This document shows, one piece after another, positions 53,810 to 63,045 of a DNA stretch of 64,000 nucleotides. The DNA lies in the NCBI GenBank assembly GCA_002364755.1, contig DEZI01000005.1:273791-337790 (forward strand), read 5' to 3'. The position numbers and the translations under genes are program-made. The stretch comes from Stenotrophomonas maltophilia. GTDB lineage: Bacteria > Pseudomonadota > Gammaproteobacteria > Xanthomonadales > Xanthomonadaceae. Under the pieces are notes generated by a model. That model saw only the letters and a program-made list of their open reading frames with translations, made no database searches and was not told the origin of the DNA. Each line of letters starts with the position of its first letter. Within the stretch, counting starts at the first letter, position 1.

Positions 53810-55135
53810 ATGGGTGGATTGAGCCAAAAGAATCTGGAAATCCTCGGAAGTTACGCCAGGTCCGGGAATCGCGAGCTTTACTGGAACTATCTGTCGCAGC
53901 TGGAGGGGGCCGACGGCTACGGGACGCTGGCACTTGGAGTGGTGCGCAATGACAGCCTGCCTGGACGTGTGGCCAACAGTTACGCGCAGAGCCACGCGTC
54001 GCACCAGCACGACAATGGCTCCCGCCACCCCAACGCGAATCTGAGCGAGCGGGAATGGGAGTCTTTTGGGCAGACTCTGATCATGCAGGACCTCGAGCGC
54101 AGGCAGCGCTGGTTCGACCTGAAGCGCCCGGATCTTGCCTTGAACCTGCCGGGCAGGGACGTGATGCTGTCACATGATCGTGCCTTTGAGCATCACAGGC
54201 TTGATCCAAACTGCTGGACCCCGCGCGTACTGCTGCAGGCTGCGCTTGCCAAGGAGGGCCCGCAGAAGATGGAGCAGATCTGGACCGGCATGCTCAACAA
54301 CGACTACCGCGGCATGACGCGTGCTTGGGACACCAGCACTGACGCTGTGACCCAGATGGGAGCGTGGAACGGCAGTCGCTACGTTCTGACATTGACCGCA
54401 CACGAAGCGGCCCAGGCCCTTGAAGGACGCTCATCGGTCGATCCCAACGTGATCGGTGGCAACAGCCACTACGCTTTGTACTTTGAGGGCGAAGGAAAGT
54501 GGGTCCAGTTCAGCTCAGGCGGTGGGCACAGTAACTCGCGCGAGATCACCGATCCCGCACGCATTGCCGAGCTCAACGATGCCCGTGAGGTGCGCTTGGA
54601 GCGACAGCAGAAGGCGACGCAGTTCCATCCCGAGGACACCTTCCGCACGATCACCCGCAGCCCGCTCACGGCGTCGGTCGACGATCTGCAGGACCCGCGG
54701 CTCGCCCCGACCCGCCTGGCCGACATCGGTCCGGGTCATGCCGAGTACGGTCTGCTGCAACAGGTCAGGCAGGGTGTCGCGGTTCTGGATGCGCAGGCCG
54801 GGCGCACGCATGATGAAAGCAGCGAGCGCCTGACCGCCAGCGTGATGGCGCTGGCGCGCCAACACCACCTGGAGCGGGCCGACCACGTGATGCTGAGCGC
54901 GCAGACGAGCGACAACCCCGCCGGCCGGAACGTCTTCGTGGTGCAGGGCGAGCCGAACGACCCCGCGCATCTGCGTGCCTCGATGCCTACGGATCTGGCA
55001 GTGCAGACACCTGTCGAGCAATCGCTGCAGCGCCTGCAGGTGGCGAGCATGGAGCGCGAGCAGACCCAGACGCAGCGCCAGCAGCAGGAGATGGATCTGC
55101 AGACAAGGGACAACCCATCCATGCGCCTGGGCTAG
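53810..55135 (+). CDS. Type IV secretion system antibacterial effector with XVIPCD (X-Tfe)
   Basis: 441 aa. The C-terminal domain (residues about 295-415) has the XVIPCD pattern: DIGPGHAEYGLLQQVRQGV, LDAQAGRTHDESSERLTASV, RADHVMLSAQ, VFVVQGEPNDPAH and TPVEQSLQR, then a Gln-rich tail. This domain recruits effectors to VirD4 of the Xanthomonadales T4SS, which kills neighbouring bacteria. The N-terminal part starts GLSQKNLEILGSYARSGNREL, common to such effectors; its activity is unknown. ATG 53810 has a perfect AGGGAGG ribosome site. The upstream lipoprotein gene is the likely immunity. The machinery is not in the window. Confidence 0.85.
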   Translation: MGGLSQKNLEILGSYARSGNRELYWNYLSQLEGADGYGTLALGVVRNDSLPGRVANSYAQSHASHQHDNGSRHPNANLSEREWESFGQTLIMQDLERRQRWFDLKRPDLALNLPGRDVMLSHDRAFEHHRLDPNCWTPRVLLQAALAKEGPQKMEQIWTGMLNNDYRGMTRAWDTSTDAVTQMGAWNGSRYVLTLTAHEAAQALEGRSSVDPNVIGGNSHYALYFEGEGKWVQFSSGGGHSNSREITDPARIAELNDAREVRLERQQKATQFHPEDTFRTITRSPLTASVDDLQDPRLAPTRLADIGPGHAEYGLLQQVRQGVAVLDAQAGRTHDESSERLTASVMALARQHHLERADHVMLSAQTSDNPAGRNVFVVQGEPNDPAHLRASMPTDLAVQTPVEQSLQRLQVASMEREQTQTQRQQQEMDLQTRDNPSMRLG

Positions 55136-55231
55136 GCGCCATGGCGACGTAACCGAAGCCTCACACCGCCTTTGCAACTCCGCGTGCGGCCATTGCTAAG
55201 TTCGCTTGCAACCCATTCAAGGAACCCAGCA

Positions 55232-55687
55232 ATGACCCGGAAGTCCCCGCTTGTCCTGCTCGGCCTCTGCCTGACCCCGGCGCTGGCCATTGCCCAATCC
55301 GACCGCCAGGTGGCCGAAGACATGGTTACCCGTGCCGCCAACGTCTGCCCTGGGCACAGCACCGAGCGCACCGCGCCTACCGTGAAGAAGGTGCCGGTGG
55401 GCGCGCTGCGGGTGATGCTCGACCGCGGCCTGGTGATGTGCCCGGACCGCCGGCTGGATGCTTCGGCGCCGGCGGTGTTCTATGGGCGTGTGGGGGTGTT
55501 CGGGTGGAACCCGGACGTACCGGCGGCTGCGACGGTCGTTGTGGCGAAGATCGACCAGATGACCCGCAAGGATGAGTACCCGGTGGAGACGCTGGTGTGG
55601 GATGCGAAGGGCACGGCGTTGACCCAGCAGACCGTGCCGGCGTTCGAACCGCGGCCGGGTGCGGCGGTGTTGTACAAGGTGCGCTGA
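55232..55687 (+). CDS. Hypothetical secreted protein
   Basis: 151 aa. Signal peptide (SPLVLLGLCLTPALAIAQ). The mature domain has two pairs of Cys (NVCPGH and VMCPDR) and a YGRVGVFGW region. No family recognised. ATG at 55232 follows AAGGAACCCAGCA. Monocistronic between the effector gene and a SMAG pair. Confidence 0.6.
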   Translation: MTRKSPLVLLGLCLTPALAIAQSDRQVAEDMVTRAANVCPGHSTERTAPTVKKVPVGALRVMLDRGLVMCPDRRLDASAPAVFYGRVGVFGWNPDVPAAATVVVAKIDQMTRKDEYPVETLVWDAKGTALTQQTVPAFEPRPGAAVLYKVR

Positions 55688-55706
55688 GCGTAGCGCGTGT
55701 CTCCAG

Positions 55707-55782
55707 GTAGTTGCCCACCTTGGTGGGCGCTGTTGCTCGCACGCGCGGTGACAGAACCGTGTCCACCAAGGTGGGCACCTAC
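55707..55782. repeat. SMAG repeats, head-to-head pair
   Basis: GTAGTTGCCCACCTTGGTGG at 55707 and its inverted partner CCACCAAGGTGGGCACCTAC ending at 55782, in the gap between convergent genes. Confidence 0.8.
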
Positions 55783-55813
55783 CAGAGCAGTACAAGGTGG
55801 GCGGCCGACACCT

Positions 55814-57007
55814 TCAGATCCTCAGGGTAAGCACCGTGCCGTCGCCATCGGCACTGGTAACACTCAACGTGCCACCGTGGGCCTTGGCGATCTGCGAGGC
55901 GATGTACAGGCCCAGCCCGAGGCCTGCATCCAGGCGCCGCTCCTGCGGCCGTGAGAACGGCTCGAACAGCTGCGCCAGCTGCGCCGCGGGAATGACGCCC
56001 TGGTTGGCGACGCTGATTTCGATGCCGGCGCCGTCGCCGCGCCCTCGCACCCGGATCGGCTGGTCAGGCGTACCGTGCACGGCGGCGTTGATGACCAGGT
56101 TGGCCAGCAGCTGGCACAGCCGCGCGGCGTCGCACATGAACGTTGACGGCAGCTGCAGGTCGACCTCGCAGACCCGCTGCGGATAGGGGCGCATGGCCTC
56201 GCGGCAGGCCATGGCGAGGATGCCGGACAGGTCCGACCACGTCTCCAGCTTCAGCGCGATGCCGGGGCCGAGGCGGCCCCGTGCGAAATCCAGGGTGACA
56301 TCAATCAGCTCGGCGATGCGGTCAGCACTGTCGTTGATATGGCCCAGCACCTTCTGCTGCGAATCGGTCAGCGCGCCAAAGCCCAGCAGATCGACACCGG
56401 CGCGGATGGCCTGCACGGGGTTGCGCAGATCGTGCGCCAGTACGCCGATGAATTCCTCGCGCTGCTTGGCCACCCGCTGCAGCTCGGCATTGGACTGCTC
56501 GAACTCGATCAGTTGCCGGCTGACCGAATCTCCCTTCGCCTTCAGGCCATCGATGGTGCGGCTGTCGGCGTCGTGGCTGAGGATGGCATCGATCTGCGCC
56601 GCCACCAGGTTCGCCAGCGAGTTCAACGACTGCACGCTTTCCTCGTCCACCGGGCGGGGCTCCGGGTCCAGCGTGCAGAGCGTGCCGAAAATGGAGCCGT
56701 CGTTCAGCAGCAGTGGAACCGAGATGTAACTACGGAAACCGTGCATGCCCGGCACCGGGCTGTCCTGGAACACTGGGTGGGCCCACGCATCGCCGAACCA
56801 CACCGGCGCCCGCGAGGCGCGCACGTCCTTGCAGAAGGTCCGGTTGATATCCAGGATCATGCCGCTGGAGATGCCCAGGCCAGCACTGTCGATGCTCTGG
56901 ATAGAACGCCAGGAGGTGTCGGTCACTTCGCCGATCAGCGCCACCCGCATGCCGGTCAGCGCGCATGCCAGGTCCAGCGAGGGCCGGAAATCAATTCGGG
57001 AAGGCAT
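55814..57007 (-). CDS. GAF-domain sensor histidine kinase
   Basis: 397 aa. An N-terminal GAF domain (residues about 10-140; FRSYISVPLLLNDGSIFGTL), then a coiled linker, a HisKA helix with phospho-acceptor His192 in LAHDLRNPVQA, and an HATPase with NLVINAAVHG (N box) and DAGLGLGLYIASQIAK (G box). No transmembrane segment, so a cytoplasmic sensor. No response-regulator gene next to it. Start ATG 57007; the longer open frame is not supported. Divergent from 57125. Confidence 0.88.
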   Translation of the reverse strand: MPSRIDFRPSLDLACALTGMRVALIGEVTDTSWRSIQSIDSAGLGISSGMILDINRTFCKDVRASRAPVWFGDAWAHPVFQDSPVPGMHGFRSYISVPLLLNDGSIFGTLCTLDPEPRPVDEESVQSLNSLANLVAAQIDAILSHDADSRTIDGLKAKGDSVSRQLIEFEQSNAELQRVAKQREEFIGVLAHDLRNPVQAIRAGVDLLGFGALTDSQQKVLGHINDSADRIAELIDVTLDFARGRLGPGIALKLETWSDLSGILAMACREAMRPYPQRVCEVDLQLPSTFMCDAARLCQLLANLVINAAVHGTPDQPIRVRGRGDGAGIEISVANQGVIPAAQLAQLFEPFSRPQERRLDAGLGLGLYIASQIAKAHGGTLSVTSADGDGTVLTLRI

Positions 57008-57124
57008 GAGGGATCCGGGCAGACTGCAGTGTGCAACCAGTATAGCGAGCGCTACCGTAGTTTCATCACGCCTTCGCGGCTGAATCCTCACACTCCAGCC
57101 CCCTCCCAGACCGCAAGGCATGCC

Positions 57125-57541
57125 GTGATCAGCAGTACGCTCCTCCAGACCTTCTCCGCCTCCAGTCAGGCCGATGCCCGTTTGCTGCGCACCCGGTTCG
57201 GCCAGGCGGAAACCTACGTGGGCTGCTGCGTAACCGGCATAGAGCATGGCAGGCCGGTATTTGACCTGACCGGCGAGCAGATGCTGGATGCGCTGTTCGA
57301 GCGCGCCGGGCAGGTGAAGGTGGTGGTGCTGGGCAGCGCTTTCGAGTGCCCCATCCGTTTCCATCAGGAACTGCAGCAGGTGCCAGCCGATACCGCGCTG
57401 TGTTTCGCATTTGGCGATGGCGCAACGCTGGAGGAGGCGTTGCCGCTGCTGCGCCCGCAGTACGCCGGCGGCGTGCTGGAGCGCTGCGGCTCGCTGGAGG
57501 GTGTCGGCGTGGCTGAACTGGTGGCCGCACGCGCTGCGTGA
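57125..57541 (+). CDS. Hypothetical protein
   Basis: 138 aa, no ATG near the start: GTG 57125 gives MISSTLLQTFSASSQADAR. Mixed alpha/beta, with VKVVVLGSAFECPIRFHQEL and LPLLRPQYAGGVLE. No family recognised. Divergent from the GAF kinase (117 bases) and convergent with the EAL protein gene. Confidence 0.5.
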   Translation: MISSTLLQTFSASSQADARLLRTRFGQAETYVGCCVTGIEHGRPVFDLTGEQMLDALFERAGQVKVVVLGSAFECPIRFHQELQQVPADTALCFAFGDGATLEEALPLLRPQYAGGVLERCGSLEGVGVAELVAARAA

Positions 57542-57573
57542 TCGCGAGCAAAGTCAGTCGGGCCAGCTCGACG

Positions 57574-59337
57574 CTACCGGGCGGGAAGTGCTGCTGCGAA
57601 GCGTTCGCTGAACGCTTCAGCTGTCATCGGGCGGGCCAGAGCGAAACCCTGGATTTCATCGCAACCCAGCGCCTGCAGCCGTGCAACCTGCTCGGCGCTC
57701 TCCACGCCTTCGGCCACCGCCGCATGACCCAGCCGCTGCGCCAGACCGATGATCGCTTCCACTTTCAACGCCGCACGCGGGTCCACACACAGGCGGTCGA
57801 TCACCGTCTTGTCCAGCTTCAGCGTGCTGATCGGCAGCTCGGTGAGGTAGCCGAAGTTGCTGTAGCCGCTGCCAAAATCATCCACGGCGATGCGCAGCCC
57901 CGCGTCCGCCATCTGCCGCAGCTGCTGGCCGGCAGGTGAGTCCACACGGAGCCACTGGCTCTCGGTGATTTCCACCTCGATGTCCGCGCAGGAGAGCCCT
58001 TTCTGTTCGATCGCGCGGATCAATCGCAGCGCTGCGTCTTCCTCGGCCATGTCGCGGGCCGTGTAGTTGATCGACAGCGTCAGCCTGATGCCCGCTGCGC
58101 GCCAGGCCGCACACTGGTCCAGTGCCTGGTCGACCACCCAGCGGGTGATGCCCTGCATGACCGCCGTGCGTTCGAAGACCGGGATGAACTCGGCCGGACT
58201 GACCGCGCCCAGCTGCGGGTGGTTCCAGCGGATCAGCACCTCGGCCGCCACCGGCATCAGGTCCGAGGCCCGGAAGCGCGGCTGGTAGACCAGGTGGAAC
58301 TGTTTTTCCTGCAGTGCCTCGCGCGCATCGGTGGCCAGCCGGTAGCCCCGCCGCGTGCGCGCATCGCGGGTCTCGGAATACCAGCGGAACACTGAGCGGC
58401 TGTTGATGGCGGCGTTCAACCCCACCAGCATGCGGCGGATGGCCTCGTCGGCGTTGTGCTGGCCCAGGGTGATGCCGCAGATGCCCGCATGGAACGAGGG
58501 CGCCATTGGCACCTGCGCGGCCATCAGCGGTCGGGTCAGTCGCTCCTGCAGCTCAACGACCAGATCCTCCAGTGCCTTGGACGAGGACAGCTCGACCACG
58601 AATGCAAACCGCGCCACGCCCACGTGGTAGACCTCAGCCATACCCTCGAGCGCCACGCAGAGCCGCACGCCGATACGACGGATCAGCGTTTCCAGCGGTG
58701 CCATGCCCAGCACCTGGCCGGCTTCTGTGGCGGTGGTCGCATCGAAGACGTCGATCAGCACCGCATGCAGGAAAGTATCCGGTTCGCGCTCGGCATGGGC
58801 GGCGAAATCCAGGGCGAACTGATGTCGGTCGGGCAGGCCGCTGACCGGATCCCGGCGGCCGCTCAGGGCGCGCAGCTCCAGTTCGTTCATCGCAGCGCTG
58901 GCCAGGGTCTTCAGCTGCCGACGCTCCGCTTCGGAGAACTGCCGGGGAGCGTCGTCCATGATGCAGAACGCGCCGATGGCAACGCCATTACGGGCAACCA
59001 GCGGTGCACCGGCATAGAAGCGAAGCTGCGCTGGACCGGTCACCAGCGGATTGCTGGCGTGGCGTAGGTGCGCGCGCAGGTCATCAATCACCAGCGTATC
59101 GGCGGATCCAATCGTCGAGGCGCAGATCGAATCGCGGATATGGGTCTGGGTGACGGCCAGGCCCTTGCGCGAAACCAGCCGTTGGCGATCGACCTCCAGC
59201 AGCGAAACGAACGCCACGGGCACGCTGAAGGCGTGGGTGGCGAGCTCGGTAAGATCGTCGAGGGCGGCACCGGAGACGGCGCCCAGGGCATTGAGTCCGG
59301 CCAGGGTGGAGAGGCGTTCTTGTTCGGGGGAGGGCAT
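57574..59337 (-). CDS. GAF-GGDEF(degenerate)-EAL protein, cyclic-di-GMP phosphodiesterase candidate
   Basis: 587 aa. GAF (residues about 15-155), a GGDEF-fold domain lacking the GG(D/E)EF signature (about 165-320; replaced by VARFAFVV), and an EAL domain (about 335-580). The EAL signature reads EVLIRW rather than EALIRW; other active-site parts remain (SINYT, EITES, DDFGSGYSN, KLDKTVI, AEGVES). Activity is likely but not certain. The GAF half resembles that of the kinase 55814. Start ATG 59337; GTG 59346 also in frame. The chemoreceptor gene lies 85 bases upstream on the same strand. Confidence 0.87.
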   Translation of the reverse strand: MPSPEQERLSTLAGLNALGAVSGAALDDLTELATHAFSVPVAFVSLLEVDRQRLVSRKGLAVTQTHIRDSICASTIGSADTLVIDDLRAHLRHASNPLVTGPAQLRFYAGAPLVARNGVAIGAFCIMDDAPRQFSEAERRQLKTLASAAMNELELRALSGRRDPVSGLPDRHQFALDFAAHAEREPDTFLHAVLIDVFDATTATEAGQVLGMAPLETLIRRIGVRLCVALEGMAEVYHVGVARFAFVVELSSSKALEDLVVELQERLTRPLMAAQVPMAPSFHAGICGITLGQHNADEAIRRMLVGLNAAINSRSVFRWYSETRDARTRRGYRLATDAREALQEKQFHLVYQPRFRASDLMPVAAEVLIRWNHPQLGAVSPAEFIPVFERTAVMQGITRWVVDQALDQCAAWRAAGIRLTLSINYTARDMAEEDAALRLIRAIEQKGLSCADIEVEITESQWLRVDSPAGQQLRQMADAGLRIAVDDFGSGYSNFGYLTELPISTLKLDKTVIDRLCVDPRAALKVEAIIGLAQRLGHAAVAEGVESAEQVARLQALGCDEIQGFALARPMTAEAFSERFAAALPAR

Positions 59338-59422
59338 CAGGACCACATCAGAACGTAGTGCAGGTAGCAGGGGAAGGGGGCAGGCCTTCGGCCGCTGAAT
59401 GCTTCAGGCCTGCCGCGCGATG

Positions 59423-61543
59423 CTAGGCCGCGCGCCTGAGTGCGCCGGTCGCCTGTGCCGAGACGCGGAACACGGCCGCCGCCTGGTCCAGGTCTGCCGC
59501 CTGCCCGGCCATGGCGCGGGCTGCGGCGCTGGCTTCCTCCACCAGCGCGGCGTTCTGCTGGGTGGCCTCATCCATCTGCGCGATGGTCTGGTTGACCTGT
59601 TCGATGCCGGCCGCCTGCTCGACGCTGGCCTGGGCGATCTGCTGCACCAGATGCCCGGTCTGGCCCGCGGCGTCGGTCAACTTGCCGATGGCGGCCTCGG
59701 TCTGGCGGGCGATGCCGATGCCGGCTTCGACCCGGCCGGTGGATTCATCGATCAGCGCCTTGATGTCCTTGGCCGAGGCCGCCGCGCGCTGGGCCAGCGT
59801 GCGCACTTCACTGGCCACCACCGCAAAGCCGCGGCCCTGTTCGCCGGCGCGCGCCGCCTCGACCGCGGCATTAAGGGCGAGGATGTTGGTCTGGAACGCG
59901 ATGCCATCGATCAGGCTGACCATCTCGCCGATCCGCAGCGACGAGGCATTGATCTGCCCCATCACCCGCACGACGTCCTGCACTGCTTGGGCGGTCTGCT
60001 GCAGGGCGTCGCCCGCGCTGCGCGAGGCCGCATCGGCCTGCTGTGCGTGCTCGGCATTCTGGCGCACGGTGGAGGTGAGTTCCTCCATCGAGGCAGCAGT
60101 TTCTTCCAGGTTGGCGGCCTGGCTCTCGGTACGCCGTGACAGGTCGGCGTTGCCCGCGGCAATCTCATCGGACGCGCTGGCGATCGCCCCGGAAGCTTCC
60201 TGGATGCGGCGGATGATGCCCGCCAGATTCTCCGCAGTGCGGTTGGTGTCGCGCTGCATGGTGGCGAACACACCCTGGAAGTCGCCTTCGATACGGCGGG
60301 TCAGATCGCCTTCGGCCATGGCACCGAGCACCTTGGACAACGCACCGAGACTGCCGTCAGCGGTGGCCATCAGGCGGTTGAGGTCTTCAATCATGCGACG
60401 GAAATCGTGACGGTATTCTGCGGCATCGCCACGCACGCTGAAGTCGCCGGCGGCGGCCGCCGCCGCCAGGCGCTGGATGTCCTGATTGATCGCGTGCAGG
60501 CTGGCCTTGGCCGCATCCATCGATTCGTGCAGGATCGCACGGCTGCCCGGCAGCCGTCGTGCGTCCCGGCTCAGGTCACCCTGCGCGTACTGGTTGAGCA
60601 CTTCGATGGCATCGACGATCGCATCCAGATGCTCGAACACCATCGTGTTCATGCCCTGCGCCAGTTCGCCGTAGACACCGGGGAAATCAACCGGCATGCG
60701 GTGGCTGATGTCCTCGGCGGCATGCTTGCCGATCATCAGCTGGGTCTGCTGCGAGAAGCGCTGCAGCAGGCTGACCATGCCGTCGGTGGCGCGCAGCATC
60801 TGGCCGACTTCGTCGGGGCTGTCGTCCTGATGGCGGACGCTGAGGTCACCACGGGTGACCGCATTGATCGACGCCTGCACCTGCGCCAGCGGGCGAGTCA
60901 GGCTGCGCGAGATCAGCCACGCCGCGATGACGCCCAGGCCCAGGCTGAGCATGCCGAACAGGCTGAGCAGCGTCGTGGTCCTTGCGGCCAGCGCCCGCAT
61001 GTCCTGTGCGGCCTCTTCGACCAGTTTCTGCTGCAGATCGGCGAACTCGGCGAGCGCCGCGTTCCAGTCGGCGGCGGCGGGTCCAGCGCGGGTCAGCAGC
61101 TGCGTGCTGGCAGCGTCGAAGTCACCTGCCTGCATCGCTGCATCCAGATCGCGGTTGAGTGCCATGGTGGCCTGCTGCTTCTGGGCGACTTTGCCACGCA
61201 TCGTTTCGGCCAGCGGGCTGCTCGCCGGGCGCTCGGTGAAGTGGGCCCAGATCTGGTCATAGCGCGCCGACATCGCGTGCGCCTTGGCCAGATCGGCCTC
61301 CAGGCCCTGACCACGCTTGATCAGCATGTCGCGGCGCAGGAGCAGCAGCTCCTTGTTGATGATGAGCATGTCGTACAGCTCACCCATGCGGGTCACGCGC
61401 ACGTTGACCGCGTTGTCGAACTGTTGGCGCTGCTGGTAGTTGCTGTGCAGGGCGATCGCAAGAATGGTGGCGATCAGAAGGAGCAGGATGGAAAAGCCCG
61501 CAGTGAGGCGGGTGCCAACCTTGAAGCGGCGCAGTGTGTTCAA
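59423..61543 (-). CDS. Methyl-accepting chemotaxis protein
   Basis: 706 aa. Two transmembrane segments (about residues 13-34 and 182-205) flank a four-helix-type periplasmic sensor; then a HAMP (RSLTRPLAQVQASINAVTRGD), a middle region with further HAMP-like helices, and the cytoplasmic signalling hairpin with the conserved tip DGIAFQTNILALNAAVEAAR. The C-terminus GALRRAA lacks the NWETF-type pentapeptide for CheR docking. Start is TTG 61543 (NTLRRFKVGTRL), which matches the usual family N-terminus; no better start is seen. Ligand unknown. Confidence 0.93.
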   Translation of the reverse strand: MNTLRRFKVGTRLTAGFSILLLLIATILAIALHSNYQQRQQFDNAVNVRVTRMGELYDMLIINKELLLLRRDMLIKRGQGLEADLAKAHAMSARYDQIWAHFTERPASSPLAETMRGKVAQKQQATMALNRDLDAAMQAGDFDAASTQLLTRAGPAAADWNAALAEFADLQQKLVEEAAQDMRALAARTTTLLSLFGMLSLGLGVIAAWLISRSLTRPLAQVQASINAVTRGDLSVRHQDDSPDEVGQMLRATDGMVSLLQRFSQQTQLMIGKHAAEDISHRMPVDFPGVYGELAQGMNTMVFEHLDAIVDAIEVLNQYAQGDLSRDARRLPGSRAILHESMDAAKASLHAINQDIQRLAAAAAAGDFSVRGDAAEYRHDFRRMIEDLNRLMATADGSLGALSKVLGAMAEGDLTRRIEGDFQGVFATMQRDTNRTAENLAGIIRRIQEASGAIASASDEIAAGNADLSRRTESQAANLEETAASMEELTSTVRQNAEHAQQADAASRSAGDALQQTAQAVQDVVRVMGQINASSLRIGEMVSLIDGIAFQTNILALNAAVEAARAGEQGRGFAVVASEVRTLAQRAAASAKDIKALIDESTGRVEAGIGIARQTEAAIGKLTDAAGQTGHLVQQIAQASVEQAAGIEQVNQTIAQMDEATQQNAALVEEASAAARAMAGQAADLDQAAAVFRVSAQATGALRRAA

Positions 61544-61687
61544 TTTGTGAAATCCGGTAGTCGTTGTAGGCCCGACTGCCGGGCGTGTCTGCGCAGGAGA
61601 GAGTCCCGGCAAGCAGTACGACGATAGCGGCGGCGCAGGCTGAAGCTTTAGCGCCGCGGTTCGGATTTTTTCGGGGACGCCCGTGTA

Positions 61688-61957
61688 TCAGGCAATGCAG
61701 AGCAGAAACACCGCCGACAGCGCGAGCATCAGCACGAATACGCGCCGGCTCAGGGCCAGGCAGGCGAGGCCGGCCGCCAGTGCCCAGGCGCCCAGCAGGA
61801 CGCAGGCCAGCAGCCACAGGCCCATGCCCATCAGCGAGCCGGACACCACGCCGGACATCGCCAGTGCTTTGAACAGGCCCACGCCGAGCACGCTGCCGAG
61901 CATTCCTGCCTGCAGGGCGACGGCATCATGACGGGCAGGGGCAGGGCGGTGATGCAT
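61688..61957 (-). CDS. Small membrane protein
   Basis: 89 aa with at least two hydrophobic segments (GVVSGSLMGMGLWLLACVLL region and VFVLMLALSAVFLLCIA) and a charged N-terminus MHHRPAPARHDA. No family recognised. Between the chemoreceptor gene and the family-2 palindrome; possibly monocistronic. Confidence 0.5.
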   Translation of the reverse strand: MHHRPAPARHDAVALQAGMLGSVLGVGLFKALAMSGVVSGSLMGMGLWLLACVLLGAWALAAGLACLALSRRVFVLMLALSAVFLLCIA

Positions 61958-62026
61958 GGGCTGCACTGTGCAGCACGCCACATCCACGCCATGTGTTTTT
62001 TGCGGTTCAGCGCAAGGGGTGAGAGC

Positions 62027-62062
62027 GGTCGGATCCTTTCCAAAGGAAAGGGCTCTGACCCC
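62027..62062. repeat. Palindromic intergenic repeat, family 2 (copy 2)
   Basis: Near-copy of 2194-2232: GGTCGGATCCTTTCC, loop AAA, GGAAAGG...CTCTGACCCC. The two copies in the window are on the same strand. Confidence 0.75.
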
Positions 62063-62094
62063 GGATCTCCAATCAGGCGCCCCTGGCCTGTCGC

Positions 62095-62838
62095 TCACGC
62101 ATCGTCATCCAGCGCGTCGCCGTCCCAATCGGGCAGCGCCTCGTCGGCACGCAGGGCGTCGGGGTCTACCGGCTCCAGCAGGGTATAGTCATCGCGCCGC
62201 GCATCGCGGATACCCAGGCCGACATAGGCAGCCTCCAGGGCTGCGGTATGCGCGTGCCGTCGCAGCTGCGCTGGCATGGTCAGCTCCCCCCTCAGCCAGG
62301 CCGCCGCGGCCGCGGGTTCCACAAACACCGGCCCATCGGCAGACAGCGGGGCCGGGATCGCCGGGTTGCCATCGGTCAGGATCGAAAACGTGTCGCGCGA
62401 GTCGCCGGTCTCGTCCTGCCAGTGCTCCCATAAACCGGCCGCCAGCAGCGCCAACCCATCCTGGCGCTGGACGAACATCGGCCACGGTGGCCGTCGTTGC
62501 CGGTCCCATTTGAAATACCCGGTCATCGGCACGATGCAGCGCCGCCTGCTCCAGGCATCGGCAAAGATGCGGCTGCGCGGGGCGCGTTCCAGCCGCGCGG
62601 TCACGGTGGTATAGGGCGTGGAGGGGTGCTTCGACCAGCGCGGCACCAGACCCCACTGCATCTCCGCAACGACTGTCGTGCCCTCAGCGTCGGTGGCGCC
62701 GGCCGCCCAGACCCAGGCGTGGCCGTCCTTGCCGATGTTGTAGCGTGCATCCGCCGTTGCCAGCATTGCTGACACATCACCGGGCAGGGCAGTGGGGAAG
62801 CTGTCCACGTCCACGAATGCCTGCACGAAACGCCGCAT
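62095..62838 (-). CDS. SRAP/YedK-family protein lacking active-site residues
   Basis: 247 aa. The overall SRAP (SOS response-associated peptidase) layout is clear: EMQWGLVPRWSK, CIVPMTGYFKW, WPMFVQRQDGLALLAAGLWE, TFSILTDGN. In E. coli YedK the DNA-crosslinking and catalytic residues are Cys2, Asn75, Glu105 and His160. Here residue 2 is Arg (MRRFV), the NAR(S/A)E-type Asn is Thr80 (VTARLER), the GYYEW Glu is Lys110, and the His region reads IPAPLS. So self-crosslinking to abasic sites is unlikely. Last gene of a three-gene minus-strand run. Confidence 0.85.
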   Translation of the reverse strand: MRRFVQAFVDVDSFPTALPGDVSAMLATADARYNIGKDGHAWVWAAGATDAEGTTVVAEMQWGLVPRWSKHPSTPYTTVTARLERAPRSRIFADAWSRRRCIVPMTGYFKWDRQRRPPWPMFVQRQDGLALLAAGLWEHWQDETGDSRDTFSILTDGNPAIPAPLSADGPVFVEPAAAAAWLRGELTMPAQLRRHAHTAALEAAYVGLGIRDARRDDYTLLEPVDPDALRADEALPDWDGDALDDDA

Positions 62839-62856
62839 GCCCGCTCCGTCGCCGCC

Positions 62857-63045
62857 TCAGCGCGACGGATGTGCCTGAAGCACGTCGCGTCCGCGCGGGG
62901 TCAGGTCGATATCGCCGTCTTCCGCCTGCACGGCAAGGCCTGTCGAGACCGCCCAGGTGGCGGCGTCACTGTCCACCTGCTCCGCATCTGCAATGGCCTG
63001 CAGGATCCGGCGCTCTGCTCCGGTCAGCGATGCCTCCATGTTCAT
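62857..63045 (-). CDS. Small hypothetical protein
   Basis: 62 aa, acidic, probably a small winged-helix-like fold (ERRILQAIADAEQVDSD, LTPRGRDVLQAH). The TPRGRDVL ending is seen in DNA-binding winged helices. ATG 63045 overlaps the stop of the upstream zinc-ribbon gene by 4 bases (ATGA), and the SRAP gene starts 18 bases after its stop, suggesting one operon. Confidence 0.6.
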   Translation of the reverse strand: MNMEASLTGAERRILQAIADAEQVDSDAATWAVSTGLAVQAEDGDIDLTPRGRDVLQAHPSR

